From Mariniphaga sp041684965 (lineage in GTDB: Bacteria; Bacteroidota; Bacteroidia; Bacteroidales; Prolixibacteraceae), in NCBI GenBank assembly GCA_041684965.1, contig JAWLGR010000007.1:62001-126000 (forward strand): a stretch of 64,000 nucleotides of DNA, read 5' to 3'. Shown here one piece after another: positions 36,221-44,515 of this stretch. Made by a program: the position numbers and the translations under genes. The first letter of the stretch is position 1. The number at the start of each line of letters is the position of its first letter. The notes beneath the pieces are model-generated. The model saw only the letters and a list, made by a program, of their open reading frames with translations. It made no database searches and was not told where the DNA came from.

Positions 36221-37492
36221 TTAAATGCCCTGAATCTGTTTTTCAAGCTCAGTCAGCTCTTCTGCGTTTGCCATTTCAAGTTGACTGTCCCTGAATTCAA
36301 AAAAGGTATTGAAGAAAACCGGCACACTTTGGGATGCAACACTATTTGGTGAGTTCGACAGGTAAACAATTCCAATATTATCCTGTTTGCTTATAGCAAT
36401 TTCGGCTTTGTATCCATTTACATATCCTCCATGGTAGGCTATTTGCCTTTCTTTGTAATCTACCATCCGCCATCCAAGAGCATATTTCTTTGTTGGCACG
36501 TGATCCCAATATCTGAAATAACCGCTGCTAAGTCGTGAAACAACCTGTGGTTCGAATATACTTTTATATACCTCTTCAGTTAGTATCGGATTATTGTCGT
36601 CGAGCAATGCCATAAGAAATAGTGCCATATCTGTAATGCTGGCATTTACACCTGCAGCCGGTGCGGTTGTATAGTACCGGTCGTTTAGAGGCAAAGTCCT
36701 GTAAATACCATTCGCACCTCTGTGAGGAAATGCCTTGTTCGGGTTATCCCTGAAACTTTGAAAATCAGTGGAGGCATCGTTCATTCCCAACGGTTCAAAA
36801 AGTTTTTCTCTTATAAGTTGCCTGTAATTTTTGGAAGTTTTAACTGCTAAAATTGTATCAACCAAACTAAACATTACATTCTGATACCCGTAAACTTTGC
36901 CGGGATCGGCAGAAATTCCCGCATCTTTCATTCTCAGGAAGATATTTGTAAGAGGCAGGTGACTTTCCACTAAATCATCGTATGCATGAGGAACCAAACC
37001 TGTTGTATGGCTTAACAGGTTACGTATGGTGAGAAGGTTGGAATGCCTCGAATTGGCAAATTTTAGCCAAGGTACGGTTTCAATTACCTTTTCGTCAAAA
37101 TCAAGTATTTCTTCCTGTGCAAGAATTCCTGTAAGTATTCCAGTAATTGGCTTTGAAACCGACGCTAGCCTGAATACCGTATGTTCATCGACAGGATCTT
37201 CACTGCCTATTTTTCTTGTCCCAAAGCATTTAATAAATGCAATCTGATCTTTATAGGTGATGGCAACAGCAGCTCCTACTGTTTTTGATTCCTCTACTTG
37301 TGCGGTAAGCCATTGATCGTATTTTTCAAAAACTTCCTTCATTTCTGAAAGTTCTTTTTCCGATTGCTTTAAAACTGGTAGTTCTATTTGTTCAGGCAAA
37401 TTATCGGGGGAGGAAGAGATGCGTTGATTTGTTGTAGTTAATAATAAAAAGAAAATAAAAAATAACAAGCTGAAGAATCTTTGTTTTTTCAT
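36221..37492 (-). CDS. Exported beta-lactamase-family serine hydrolase
   Basis: About 423 residues from ATG 37492 (a TTG codon just before it is also in frame) with a signal peptide. Class-C beta-lactamase/PBP marks: SVSK (SxxK) in RLASVSKPITG, YQN in YGYQNVMFS, and HGGYVNGYKAE for the KTG-like box (here HGG). Such proteins are D-amino-acid peptidases or esterases as often as beta-lactamases, so resistance should not be assumed. Transcribed alone, 263 bp from the divergent TIM-barrel lipoprotein gene. Confidence 0.88.
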   Translation of the reverse strand: MKKQRFFSLLFFIFFLLLTTTNQRISSSPDNLPEQIELPVLKQSEKELSEMKEVFEKYDQWLTAQVEESKTVGAAVAITYKDQIAFIKCFGTRKIGSEDPVDEHTVFRLASVSKPITGILTGILAQEEILDFDEKVIETVPWLKFANSRHSNLLTIRNLLSHTTGLVPHAYDDLVESHLPLTNIFLRMKDAGISADPGKVYGYQNVMFSLVDTILAVKTSKNYRQLIREKLFEPLGMNDASTDFQSFRDNPNKAFPHRGANGIYRTLPLNDRYYTTAPAAGVNASITDMALFLMALLDDNNPILTEEVYKSIFEPQVVSRLSSGYFRYWDHVPTKKYALGWRMVDYKERQIAYHGGYVNGYKAEIAISKQDNIGIVYLSNSPNSVASQSVPVFFNTFFEFRDSQLEMANAEELTELEKQIQGI

Positions 37493-37706
37493 CAAAATTT
37501 CTTTGTAATGATATGGAAAATGGCTGCATTAATATTCTATTTGCCGAAAATATGAAATTCATTCGTAAAATCAATACTATGGAAATATTTTATTTGAAGA
37601 TTGTGTTGTTCATAACTCGAAAAATACAATAAGAAGCTGTTCGGGCCGGTACTGTTCATGGTGATTTTGTTGATAATTTTAATTATATGATTTTGATATT
37701 TTTTTA

Positions 37707-37736
37707 TTTGTAGTATTCTCATTTCCTGTATCTTTA
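37707..37736 (+). promoter_or_regulatory. Probable promoter of the TIM-barrel lipoprotein gene
   Basis: TTTG at 37707-37710 and TATCTTTA at 37729-37736 (one mismatch to TAnnTTTG) are 18 bp apart; the start codon is 21 bp further on. Confidence 0.45.
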
Positions 37737-37757
37737 TAAAAAGCTTAAATAGAAATA

Positions 37758-38858
37758 ATGAAATATAAATTTAACTACGTCCTTTTATGGTATTTCGGTG
37801 CAGTAACAGGTTTGATACTCAGCATGGGGTGTAATCCACAACGACCTGTGAAGAAAGTTGAAATCAGTGGTATATATGGGCATCCGCAACCTATCTGGAA
37901 TAAAGGTTATAAATTGCCTGACTTGGGTGTAAATGCCATATTTGTTCACAGTGGTTCCATAGATGAAAAATTAATGCAGCAGGCAAGGGCAGAGGGAGTA
38001 AAGGTATTTGCTGAATATGCCACCCTGAATGGTAGTAACTATGTGGAAGATCATGTTGAAGCATGGGCAGTAAATGAAAAAGGCGAACATGTGGAGGCAG
38101 CTTCGTGGTTTATGGGTGTTTGCCCCACTGAGCCCGGATTCAGACAATATCGGTACAATCAGTTGCGTGAATTACTTACCCGATTCGATATCGATGGTGT
38201 CTGGATGGATTATGTGCACTGGCATGCCCAATTTGAAGAACCGGAACCAATTTTAGTCGAAACCTGTTTTTGTGATCATTGCCTTGCAACTTTTTCAAAT
38301 GATAAGGGTATTGAACTTCCGGATGGAAGTACTCCTCTGAAGGCAGAATGGATTTTTGCCAATCATGATTCTAAATGGCGTGATTGGAGATGCGAGGTTA
38401 TTGCCGGATGGGCTTCTGAAATAAAGGAAATAATCGATGAGTTAAAACCAGGTATATTGTTGGGAATTTACCACTGCCCCTGGACCGATGAGGAATTTGA
38501 TGGAGCCCGTCGACGAATACTGGGAATTGATTATAACCTGTTACGGGAATATGCCGATGTTTTTTCTCCTATGGTTTATCATGCACGCATGGGCAGAAGC
38601 CCGGAATGGGTGGAAGAAAACATTGAATGGTTTTGTTCCAGCCTGGAATCGGGAACAGGTAATGTTCCAATGGTATGGCCGATTGTGCAGGCCTATAATA
38701 ATCCCTATACAATTTCTGCCTCTGAATTTGAAACTGTATTGAAAGGTGGATTAACTTCCTGGGCTAATGGTGTGATGATGTTCACTACCAGGGCTGTTGC
38801 CGATGATGAGGAAAAACTGGCAGTCATGAAAAAAGTGTATGAAAATATACCAAAATAG
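37758..38858 (+). CDS. TIM-barrel lipoprotein, hypothetical glycosyl-hydrolase-like
   Basis: 366 residues with a lipobox LSMGC. It resembles the GHL-type hypothetical glycosyl hydrolases: VNAIFVHSGS, VKVFAEYATLNG, DIDGVWMDYVHWHAQFE with a conserved DGVWMDY strand, a CFCDHC pair of cysteines, and ADVFSPMVYHARMG. Acidic residues in WMDYVHW are catalytic candidates. The function of this group is not established; some members act on bacterial exopolysaccharides. The gene has its own promoter and no close partner. Confidence 0.65.
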   Translation: MKYKFNYVLLWYFGAVTGLILSMGCNPQRPVKKVEISGIYGHPQPIWNKGYKLPDLGVNAIFVHSGSIDEKLMQQARAEGVKVFAEYATLNGSNYVEDHVEAWAVNEKGEHVEAASWFMGVCPTEPGFRQYRYNQLRELLTRFDIDGVWMDYVHWHAQFEEPEPILVETCFCDHCLATFSNDKGIELPDGSTPLKAEWIFANHDSKWRDWRCEVIAGWASEIKEIIDELKPGILLGIYHCPWTDEEFDGARRRILGIDYNLLREYADVFSPMVYHARMGRSPEWVEENIEWFCSSLESGTGNVPMVWPIVQAYNNPYTISASEFETVLKGGLTSWANGVMMFTTRAVADDEEKLAVMKKVYENIPK

Positions 38859-38997
38859 TAATTCCCATCTTTTTTTGCCATGTTATGTGCTATACGTTCC
38901 TGCTTCTTAGGGTTTGAGATTATTCTGTTTATTGAAATATTTCAAATCAGGGAAAAGACAATAATGAACGAAGATTCTATTGAATTTATATGCAGAT

Positions 38998-40371
38998 TCA
39001 ATTTACTGGTTTTAATTTTTTAAGTAATGTTGGTAGAAGTTCTGACACTGTCGGATGCGGTTTTACTGCATCAATAATTACATTATAGCTTACATCAGCA
39101 TACATAACATGAAGGATGCTGCTTATTATTTCATCTCCGCCCACTCCCAGGATAGCTGCTCCCAAAATTTTCCTTGTATCGGCATCAGCTATTATATGCA
39201 TCAGACCATTTGTTTCCCCTTTTTCTTTTGCCCTGGCTACCTGGCTCATGGGTAATTTTGCTTCCATAACTTATAATCCTTTGTCAAGCGCTGTTTGTCT
39301 TGTTATTCCAGCCCGGCCAAGTGGTGGATCAGTATATAGAGCGTAAGTCAGTATCCTGTCTGACACTTTTTTATTTTTTCCGTCAAATTTATTGCCGGAA
39401 ATTATTTCGTAATCATGGTAAGCAGTGTGTGTAAAAGCACCATTTCCGTTGCAATCACCAAGGGCATATATTCCCTTTGCATTTGTTTCCAGGTAGTCAT
39501 TAACCTTAATGTACCCTTTCTCATTTGTTCCCACGCCGCTACTCTTCAGATTCATTGTATCGGTATTCGGAGTGCGGCCTACTGCCAACAGCAAATGAGT
39601 TCCCGTGATTACCGGTTCTCCTTCTGCACATTCCAGCTGCACAGTTACAGTTCCGTTACTATTTTGCCTGCCACTTATGCAATTGGCATCCAATCTGATT
39701 TCAATTTTTTCATCTTTCAGAAACTGTAATATATTTTCACTTATTTCTTTGTCTTCATGACTGACAAGACGGTTTTCTTTCTCTACAATTGTAACTCTGC
39801 TTCCAAACCTGCTAAACATTTGCCCAAATTCCAGGCCATTGTAACTTCCCCCCACAATTATTAGGTGTTCAGGGACTTTTTCCAACCGAAGAATAGATTC
39901 ATTGGTAAGGTAGTTAATATTTTTAAAGCTTTCAGGAATTAAAGGCCTCGCACCCACGTCAATATATATTTCTGGTGCTGTTAATTCTTCACCGTTAACT
40001 GAAATTATTTTATTACCCGTAAATTTTGCTTCCCCTTTATAAAACAAGATGTTTTTTGTTTTTTTTATTCCATTACGAATCTTATCGGCCGATTGCTGTA
40101 CAAGGAAATCTTTCCTTCTTTTTATCTGTTTCAGGTCTGCATATGCCCCTTCAGGAATTACTATTCCCAGTTCATTTCCATGACGGGCATCCCACATTCT
40201 TCGGGCACTTGCTATATAGGCTTTGGTAGGAGTACAGCCATTATTTAAACATGTACCTCCAAAATGCTCCTTCTCTATCAATGCTGTTCTAATTCCGGAT
40301 GAGGCCAGTTTAAAAACAAGTGGATTTCCTGCCTGCCCCGATCCAATTACTATTGCATCAAATTCATTCAT
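38998..40371 (-). pseudogene. Pyridine-nucleotide-disulfide oxidoreductase split by an in-frame TAA
   Basis: The first part (39271-40371, 366 residues) has the FAD site IVIGSGQAGNP, the redox-active GGTCLNNGCTPTK, the NAD site LIIVGGSYNGLEFG and the late YALGDCNG, as in mercuric reductase/dihydrolipoamide-dehydrogenase-like enzymes. It stops at TAA 39271-39273, in GITRQTALDKGL. The same frame goes on at once (GTT ATG GAA) into 89 residues that are exactly the missing dimerisation domain: AKLPMSQVARAKEKGETNG ... VKPHPTVSELLPTLL. In relatives this junction is continuous (a KV or KVxxAKLPM stretch), so one base change, for instance AAA/AAG to TAA, explains it. It may be a recent pseudogene, a sequencing error, or a case of readthrough. 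The substrate is unknown. Confidence 0.8.
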
Positions 40372-40568
40372 TGATTTGTATTTAATATTTTCTAATAAAC
40401 TACCGGTAGGCGCTAAGTATGATTGTTCTGAAAAGGGTATCTAAAATAAATCAACAATACTTCAATTTATATGTTTATGAAATTTCTGTCTGAACACCCA
40501 GAAGTTTTTTATTAACGATTTCTGCCTTGGATATGAATAGCTAAATTGATTTGAAAAGATATAGTAAA

Positions 40569-40672
40569 TTCGTATTATCTTCGATGTTAATTCGAGGTTT
40601 ATTCGATACAAATTCGCGATTTTACGAATTTGTAGCGAATATATCATGAATATATTACGAAAAAAATATGAA
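40569..40672. repeat. 104-bp imperfect palindrome of 5+5 half-sites at 11-bp period
   Basis: TTCG occurs at 40569, 40580, 40591, 40602 and 40613, each exactly 11 bp apart. On the other side of a centre at 40620.5, the complementary CGAA or TGAA occurs at 40625, 40636, 40647 (TGAA), 40658 and 40669 (TGAA), again 11 bp apart and in exact mirror position. The inner arms ACAAATTCG (40608-40616) and CGAATTTGT (40625-40633) pair perfectly. Each 11-mer reads roughly CGAATTTATAN. One face of the helix would thus carry ten half-sites, as for a cooperatively binding protein. Confidence 0.75.
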
Positions 40673-40854
40673 TTAATAGATGATCAAGGAGTCCGATTTG
40701 AATCAATGTTTAATTCCGAAGGATAATTTAGGAGTTGCACAAAAAGGTGAAGAAAAGGTTTTCTTGACAAGAAAGCAGAAGAATTGGTTTTGTTGAATGA
40801 TATATTTGTTATAGAAAATAAATCCGATAAATATTTATTTTTATTGCTTTTAGA

Positions 40855-40932
40855 ATGAGACGCGTTATTCTTTTATTATTATTTAATTGTATTGGTTATA
40901 TTGTATTAATACTTATTTTTACTGCCTGGTAA
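40855..40932 (+). CDS. Possible 25-residue membrane microprotein
   Basis: ATG 40855 opens a 25-codon frame with an arginine pair followed by one hydrophobic segment (VILLLLFNCIGYIVLILIF) and ending at TAA 40930-40932. Its ATG overlaps the TGA of an upstream open frame (…YLFLLLLE), an ATGA overlap typical of translational coupling. The upstream frame has no good start without a frameshift from the ATG at 40681. Either a small membrane protein or part of a decayed gene; AT-rich chance is also possible. Confidence 0.25.
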   Translation: MRRVILLLLFNCIGYIVLILIFTAW

Positions 40933-41095
40933 AGGGGTAGGACCATTGAATAAATAACTATATATTTGATTCAAGAACAACAATATACATACCGATTTCA
41001 TTTATTTTTATATATTATAAGTACAGAGGAATAGTTAGATCTAAATATAAATGAGGGACATTTATTTTTAAGTTAAGAGTGAAGATTCTGGAAGC

Positions 41096-42919
41096 ATGAA
41101 CATTAAATTGTTGGAATTTTTTAGTTTAAACAACTTAAAAGGAAGTTGGAAATCATTATTTGTCTTAGCAGGTGGTCTTGTCCTGACTATAATTCTAACG
41201 GTACTTACTTATCGTAGCATTGAAAAAGAGGCCGAAGACGAACTTGCTTCAATTGGCCTGGAAATTGGATTAAAGATTAATGCCCGATTACACGCTCATG
41301 CTATTATTTTAAGAGCCGGAACTGCATATTTTGCTGTAGCTGATACAGTAACCCGTGAAAAATGGAAGGAGTTTGTTGAGCGGTCGAGACTTGATATTAA
41401 TCTTCCTGGAATTCTTGGCATGGGGTATTCATTAATAATTCCTCCATCAAAATTACAGCAACATATTGAGCAGGTTCGGGCTGAAGGGTTTCCTGATTAT
41501 ACAGTTACTCCGGAAAACGAAAGGGAAATGTATACTTCTATTGTTTTTCTGGAGCCCTTTTCAGGCCGGAATCTCAGGGCTTTTGGCTATGATATGTTTT
41601 CGGAGCCCGTGAGAAGAAGAGCTATGGAATTATCGCGCGATAACAATGTTGCCATGCTCAGTGGAAAAGTGGGTCTGGTTCAGGAAACAACCGAGGATGT
41701 GCAGGCAGGAACCTTGATGTATGTACCTGATTATGATCCGGAAATGCCTGCCAATACTGTTGAAGAAAGAAGAGCAGCAATAAGAGGGTGGGTATACAAC
41801 CCATACAGAATGCGGGATCTAATGAGAGGAATTTTGGGCCGTTGGGATGAAGAACACCAGGACAGGGTTCGTTTACAGGTATACGATGATACCCTTTCTG
41901 TTTCTTCTCTGCTGTATGATAGCCAACTCAATTCAAGTGCACCAGACTTACACAAAGCACGGGCTTTTACGCTGCCAGTTGAATTTAACGGTAAAAAATG
42001 GTTGCTGCTTCTGACCCAAAAGCGTGAGTTTCCTCTTTTAAATTTGAGTGTGCTTATAATTTTCTTTAGCGGCATTATTATCAGTGTACTTCTCTATTTA
42101 CTTGCCTTATCTTATTTTAAAATTGCAAATCGTTCAAGAAAAATCCGGCATCAAAATGAGGAACTTCATAAATTGAATGCAACAAAAGATAAATTCTTTT
42201 CAATAATTGCTCACGATTTAAAAAGCCCTTTTAATTCAATAATTGGTTTCAGCAGGATTCTAATTGACCAGGTTGAAAAGAAAAAATACGATGGAATTGC
42301 AAGATATGCGGATATCATTCATCAATCGTCTAATAGTGCGATGGAACTGCTAATGAATCTGATGGAATGGTCACAGTCTCAAACCGGTCGGATCTCCTTT
42401 AATCCTGAAAAAATTAATTTATCGGCATTGGCAAAAGAGGTAGAACTTCTTTTTACGGATGTTGCCAAACATAAATCGATTGAAATCATTAATAAAGTTC
42501 CTGAGGGAATGATGGTATTTGCCGATTATGATATGGTAGGGACGATATTTAGGAATTTAATTTCAAATGCTATTAAATTTACGCATCCCGGAGGAGAGAT
42601 AATCATCAATGCAAGAGAAGTTGCAAGGGGGCATGTTGTTTCTGTATCCGATACAGGTGTGGGAATTCCACAAAATAAAATCAAAAAGCTTTTCAGAATA
42701 GACGAAAGCTATTCAACTGCAGGCACCCAAAATGAAAAAGGAACAGGGCTCGGGTTAATTCTTTGTAAGGAATTTGTAGAAAAGCACAGGGGAAAAATTT
42801 GGGTTGAAACCTGGGAAAAGAATCCTGATGAAGAAAATTCCGGAGGATCTACATTCTATTTTTTACTCCCTTTTGGAAAAGCAACAGAAAGTAAAAATAC
42901 TTTAAGAGACGATGAGTGA
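41096..42919 (+). CDS. CHASE-domain sensor histidine kinase
   Basis: 607 residues: a first membrane segment (21-38), an extracytoplasmic CHASE domain (about 70-300; GMGYSLIIPP, TSIVFLEPFSGRNLRAFGYDMFSEPVRR), a second membrane segment (318-338), HisKA with His373 in SIIAHDLKSPFNSIIGFS, and HATPase_c with NAIKFT, SDTGVGIP and GTGLGLILCKEFV. CHASE domains sense small ligands outside the cell; the ligand is unknown. The C-terminus has no receiver domain and no response regulator lies nearby, so it is an orphan kinase. It follows the gap that holds the phased palindrome and converges with the NusG-like gene. Confidence 0.95.
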   Translation: MNIKLLEFFSLNNLKGSWKSLFVLAGGLVLTIILTVLTYRSIEKEAEDELASIGLEIGLKINARLHAHAIILRAGTAYFAVADTVTREKWKEFVERSRLDINLPGILGMGYSLIIPPSKLQQHIEQVRAEGFPDYTVTPENEREMYTSIVFLEPFSGRNLRAFGYDMFSEPVRRRAMELSRDNNVAMLSGKVGLVQETTEDVQAGTLMYVPDYDPEMPANTVEERRAAIRGWVYNPYRMRDLMRGILGRWDEEHQDRVRLQVYDDTLSVSSLLYDSQLNSSAPDLHKARAFTLPVEFNGKKWLLLLTQKREFPLLNLSVLIIFFSGIIISVLLYLLALSYFKIANRSRKIRHQNEELHKLNATKDKFFSIIAHDLKSPFNSIIGFSRILIDQVEKKKYDGIARYADIIHQSSNSAMELLMNLMEWSQSQTGRISFNPEKINLSALAKEVELLFTDVAKHKSIEIINKVPEGMMVFADYDMVGTIFRNLISNAIKFTHPGGEIIINAREVARGHVVSVSDTGVGIPQNKIKKLFRIDESYSTAGTQNEKGTGLGLILCKEFVEKHRGKIWVETWEKNPDEENSGGSTFYFLLPFGKATESKNTLRDDE

Positions 42920-42942
42920 TATTTAGGATTTATTCCGTTTTA

Positions 42943-43497
42943 TTACGAATGATCCTGGAGCTTTTCATATGAACTCTTTTCGGGGAGTGAAGTGATTTTA
43001 TCGGCAGTAATTTCCACAGAATAAATCGTATTCATTTCCTGAATCCGAAGTATAAAGCGGTCTTTGCCACGGTAGCTTAGTAATTCTCCTCTAATACCTA
43101 TCAGCGGCCCGTGAATAATTTCAACTTCTTTTCCCGATTGAAAATTTTCCCGGGAAACCTCTACTTCAAAATCTGACTGGTTTAGCATTTTTCGCAGAAA
43201 TTCAATTTGCCTTGAAGGTATACGAGCAGGCTTACCATCAAATCGTACATATCCTGCTACATGTTCTGTCCGTAATACTTTTTCATATTCTGCAGACTCA
43301 ATATTAACAAAACAGTAACCGGAAATGACAGGCATTTCGACCCATTTTTTTCTATCTTTCCATTGTCTTAATTTTTTTTGAAGGGGCAGAAACGATTCAA
43401 TTTTTTGTTCTGTAAGCAGTGCATGAACCTTTTTTTCTGCCCTTGAGCGGGTGAAAATAACATGCCATTCTTTTTTGTTTGCCTGGATTTGCGTCAT
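42943..43497 (-). CDS. NusG-like transcription antiterminator (UpxY-type)
   Basis: ATG 43497 (MTQIQANKKEWHVIF) gives 184 residues; the frame stays open upstream to 43593. The NGN domain (EWHVIFTRSRAEKKVHALL, FLPLQKKLRQWKDRKKWVEMPVISGYCFV) and a C-terminal KOW-like region (QSGKEVEIIHGPLIGIRGELL) are clear. Specialised NusG paralogues of this type (UpxY/LoaP) usually sit first in capsule, LPS or secondary-metabolite operons and help RNA polymerase through long transcripts. Here the downstream gene is the convergent histidine kinase, so no client operon is adjacent in this direction. Confidence 0.87.
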   Translation of the reverse strand: MTQIQANKKEWHVIFTRSRAEKKVHALLTEQKIESFLPLQKKLRQWKDRKKWVEMPVISGYCFVNIESAEYEKVLRTEHVAGYVRFDGKPARIPSRQIEFLRKMLNQSDFEVEVSRENFQSGKEVEIIHGPLIGIRGELLSYRGKDRFILRIQEMNTIYSVEITADKITSLPEKSSYEKLQDHS

Positions 43498-43585
43498 TGT
43501 TAAGTTTTCGTTGCTCCTGATTGTATTTACAGGAGGTGCAAAATTATAAAAAATCAGGCAATGAAAAACAAAAAAGTACTTTCCA

Positions 43586-44398
43586 TTAATCACATAATAT
43601 ATAATTGTCGCGCCGGGGGTTAATAAGAAGAACAGGCATCTGCCCTGCTTTTTTAATTATTTTTCGTTCAGGTAATCCAATTAACCAGTCGAGCGGTGTA
43701 ATTACCGAACTTCCCAGAATAACAAGCATATCTGAATATGAATTCAATGCGAACGCCAATGCTTCATAGCTGTTATAAAAACTTGATTTCCGGCCTTTAA
43801 AAATTTTATGTGAAACACCTGTTTTATGAAAGAGTTTTTTTGCAAGCAAAACATTTTGGTTTACTTGCCGCCTGGAACTATTGTCCTTGTCAAGTGCTGC
43901 CACAACTGTGATTTCTGATTTGGCAAACCGTCCGAACCATGAGCACCATAATGCAGTATCGCTGTTTTCCTTACGTAGATCAATTGGTAACACAATATTT
44001 TGAAAAGTAGATAATGGCGATTCAGGATTAATAAAAAGAAAAGGAATGGGACTTCTGGTCACTGCAGTTGAATAGATTCTGTAACTGTTGGCCGGAGCAA
44101 TAAGTAGAATACCTTCGTAATTATCGGCCAGCATTTCAGGTAAATTATTGATGGTTTCGTCTGAAAGCAATACTGAAGTTTTTAATAGGGGAAATTCTTT
44201 TTTCAGCGGGATTAGGTAATCATTTAACTTTTGCTCAATACTAATCCGGTTGGGTCGTTCTTTTTTATTCAGTGGATATAACAGGCAAAGCTCCTTTTTG
44301 AAATAAACCGCCAATCGGATACCGTTTAAAATAAGATTTTTGTCAGCAGGAGAGAGGGTCGAAAAAACAATAATTTTTTGCTCTTTTTTGACGTCCAT
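43586..44398 (-). CDS. Universal-stress-protein-like protein
   Basis: About 270 residues from ATG 44398 (the frame extends to a TTG at 44425). Two Usp-like halves are visible: EQKIIVFSTLSPADKNLILNGIRLA with LCLLYPL at the start, and FQNIVLPIDLRKENSDTALW with a C-terminal DMLVILGSSVITPLDWLIGLPERKIIKKAGQMPVLLI (pattern only). The nucleotide-binding glycines of ATP-binding Usp proteins are poorly kept, so ATP binding is uncertain. The stop is 89 bp before the start of the NusG-like gene on the same strand, so the two may be cotranscribed. Confidence 0.78.
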   Translation of the reverse strand: MDVKKEQKIIVFSTLSPADKNLILNGIRLAVYFKKELCLLYPLNKKERPNRISIEQKLNDYLIPLKKEFPLLKTSVLLSDETINNLPEMLADNYEGILLIAPANSYRIYSTAVTRSPIPFLFINPESPLSTFQNIVLPIDLRKENSDTALWCSWFGRFAKSEITVVAALDKDNSSRRQVNQNVLLAKKLFHKTGVSHKIFKGRKSSFYNSYEALAFALNSYSDMLVILGSSVITPLDWLIGLPERKIIKKAGQMPVLLINPRRDNYILCD

Positions 44399-44515
44399 TT
44401 TCAGAAATTTGGTAAAATTAAACAATCTTGTTATTAAAGTACTCAGATGGATTGAAAAATATCAGGGATTGATGATATGAAATTACCTACATTTATGCAA
44501 AAATAACAGTACTGC

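Larger units (their letters stand above)
40372..41095. other. 724-bp AT-rich gap with phased palindrome and only tiny ORFs
   Basis: No gene of normal size is present. The region holds the palindromic array at 40569-40672, two or three short open frames (from ATG 40646, ATG 40681 and ATG 40855) that may be a decayed gene or microproteins, and a -7-like TATATTTG at 40961-40968, 128 bp before the histidine kinase, without a clear -33 partner. Confidence 0.5.

Noticed and set aside
40608..40633. Reading the inner arms of the palindrome as a simple terminator
   Set aside because: No T tract follows on either strand and the symmetry extends with exact 11-bp steps well beyond the inner stem.
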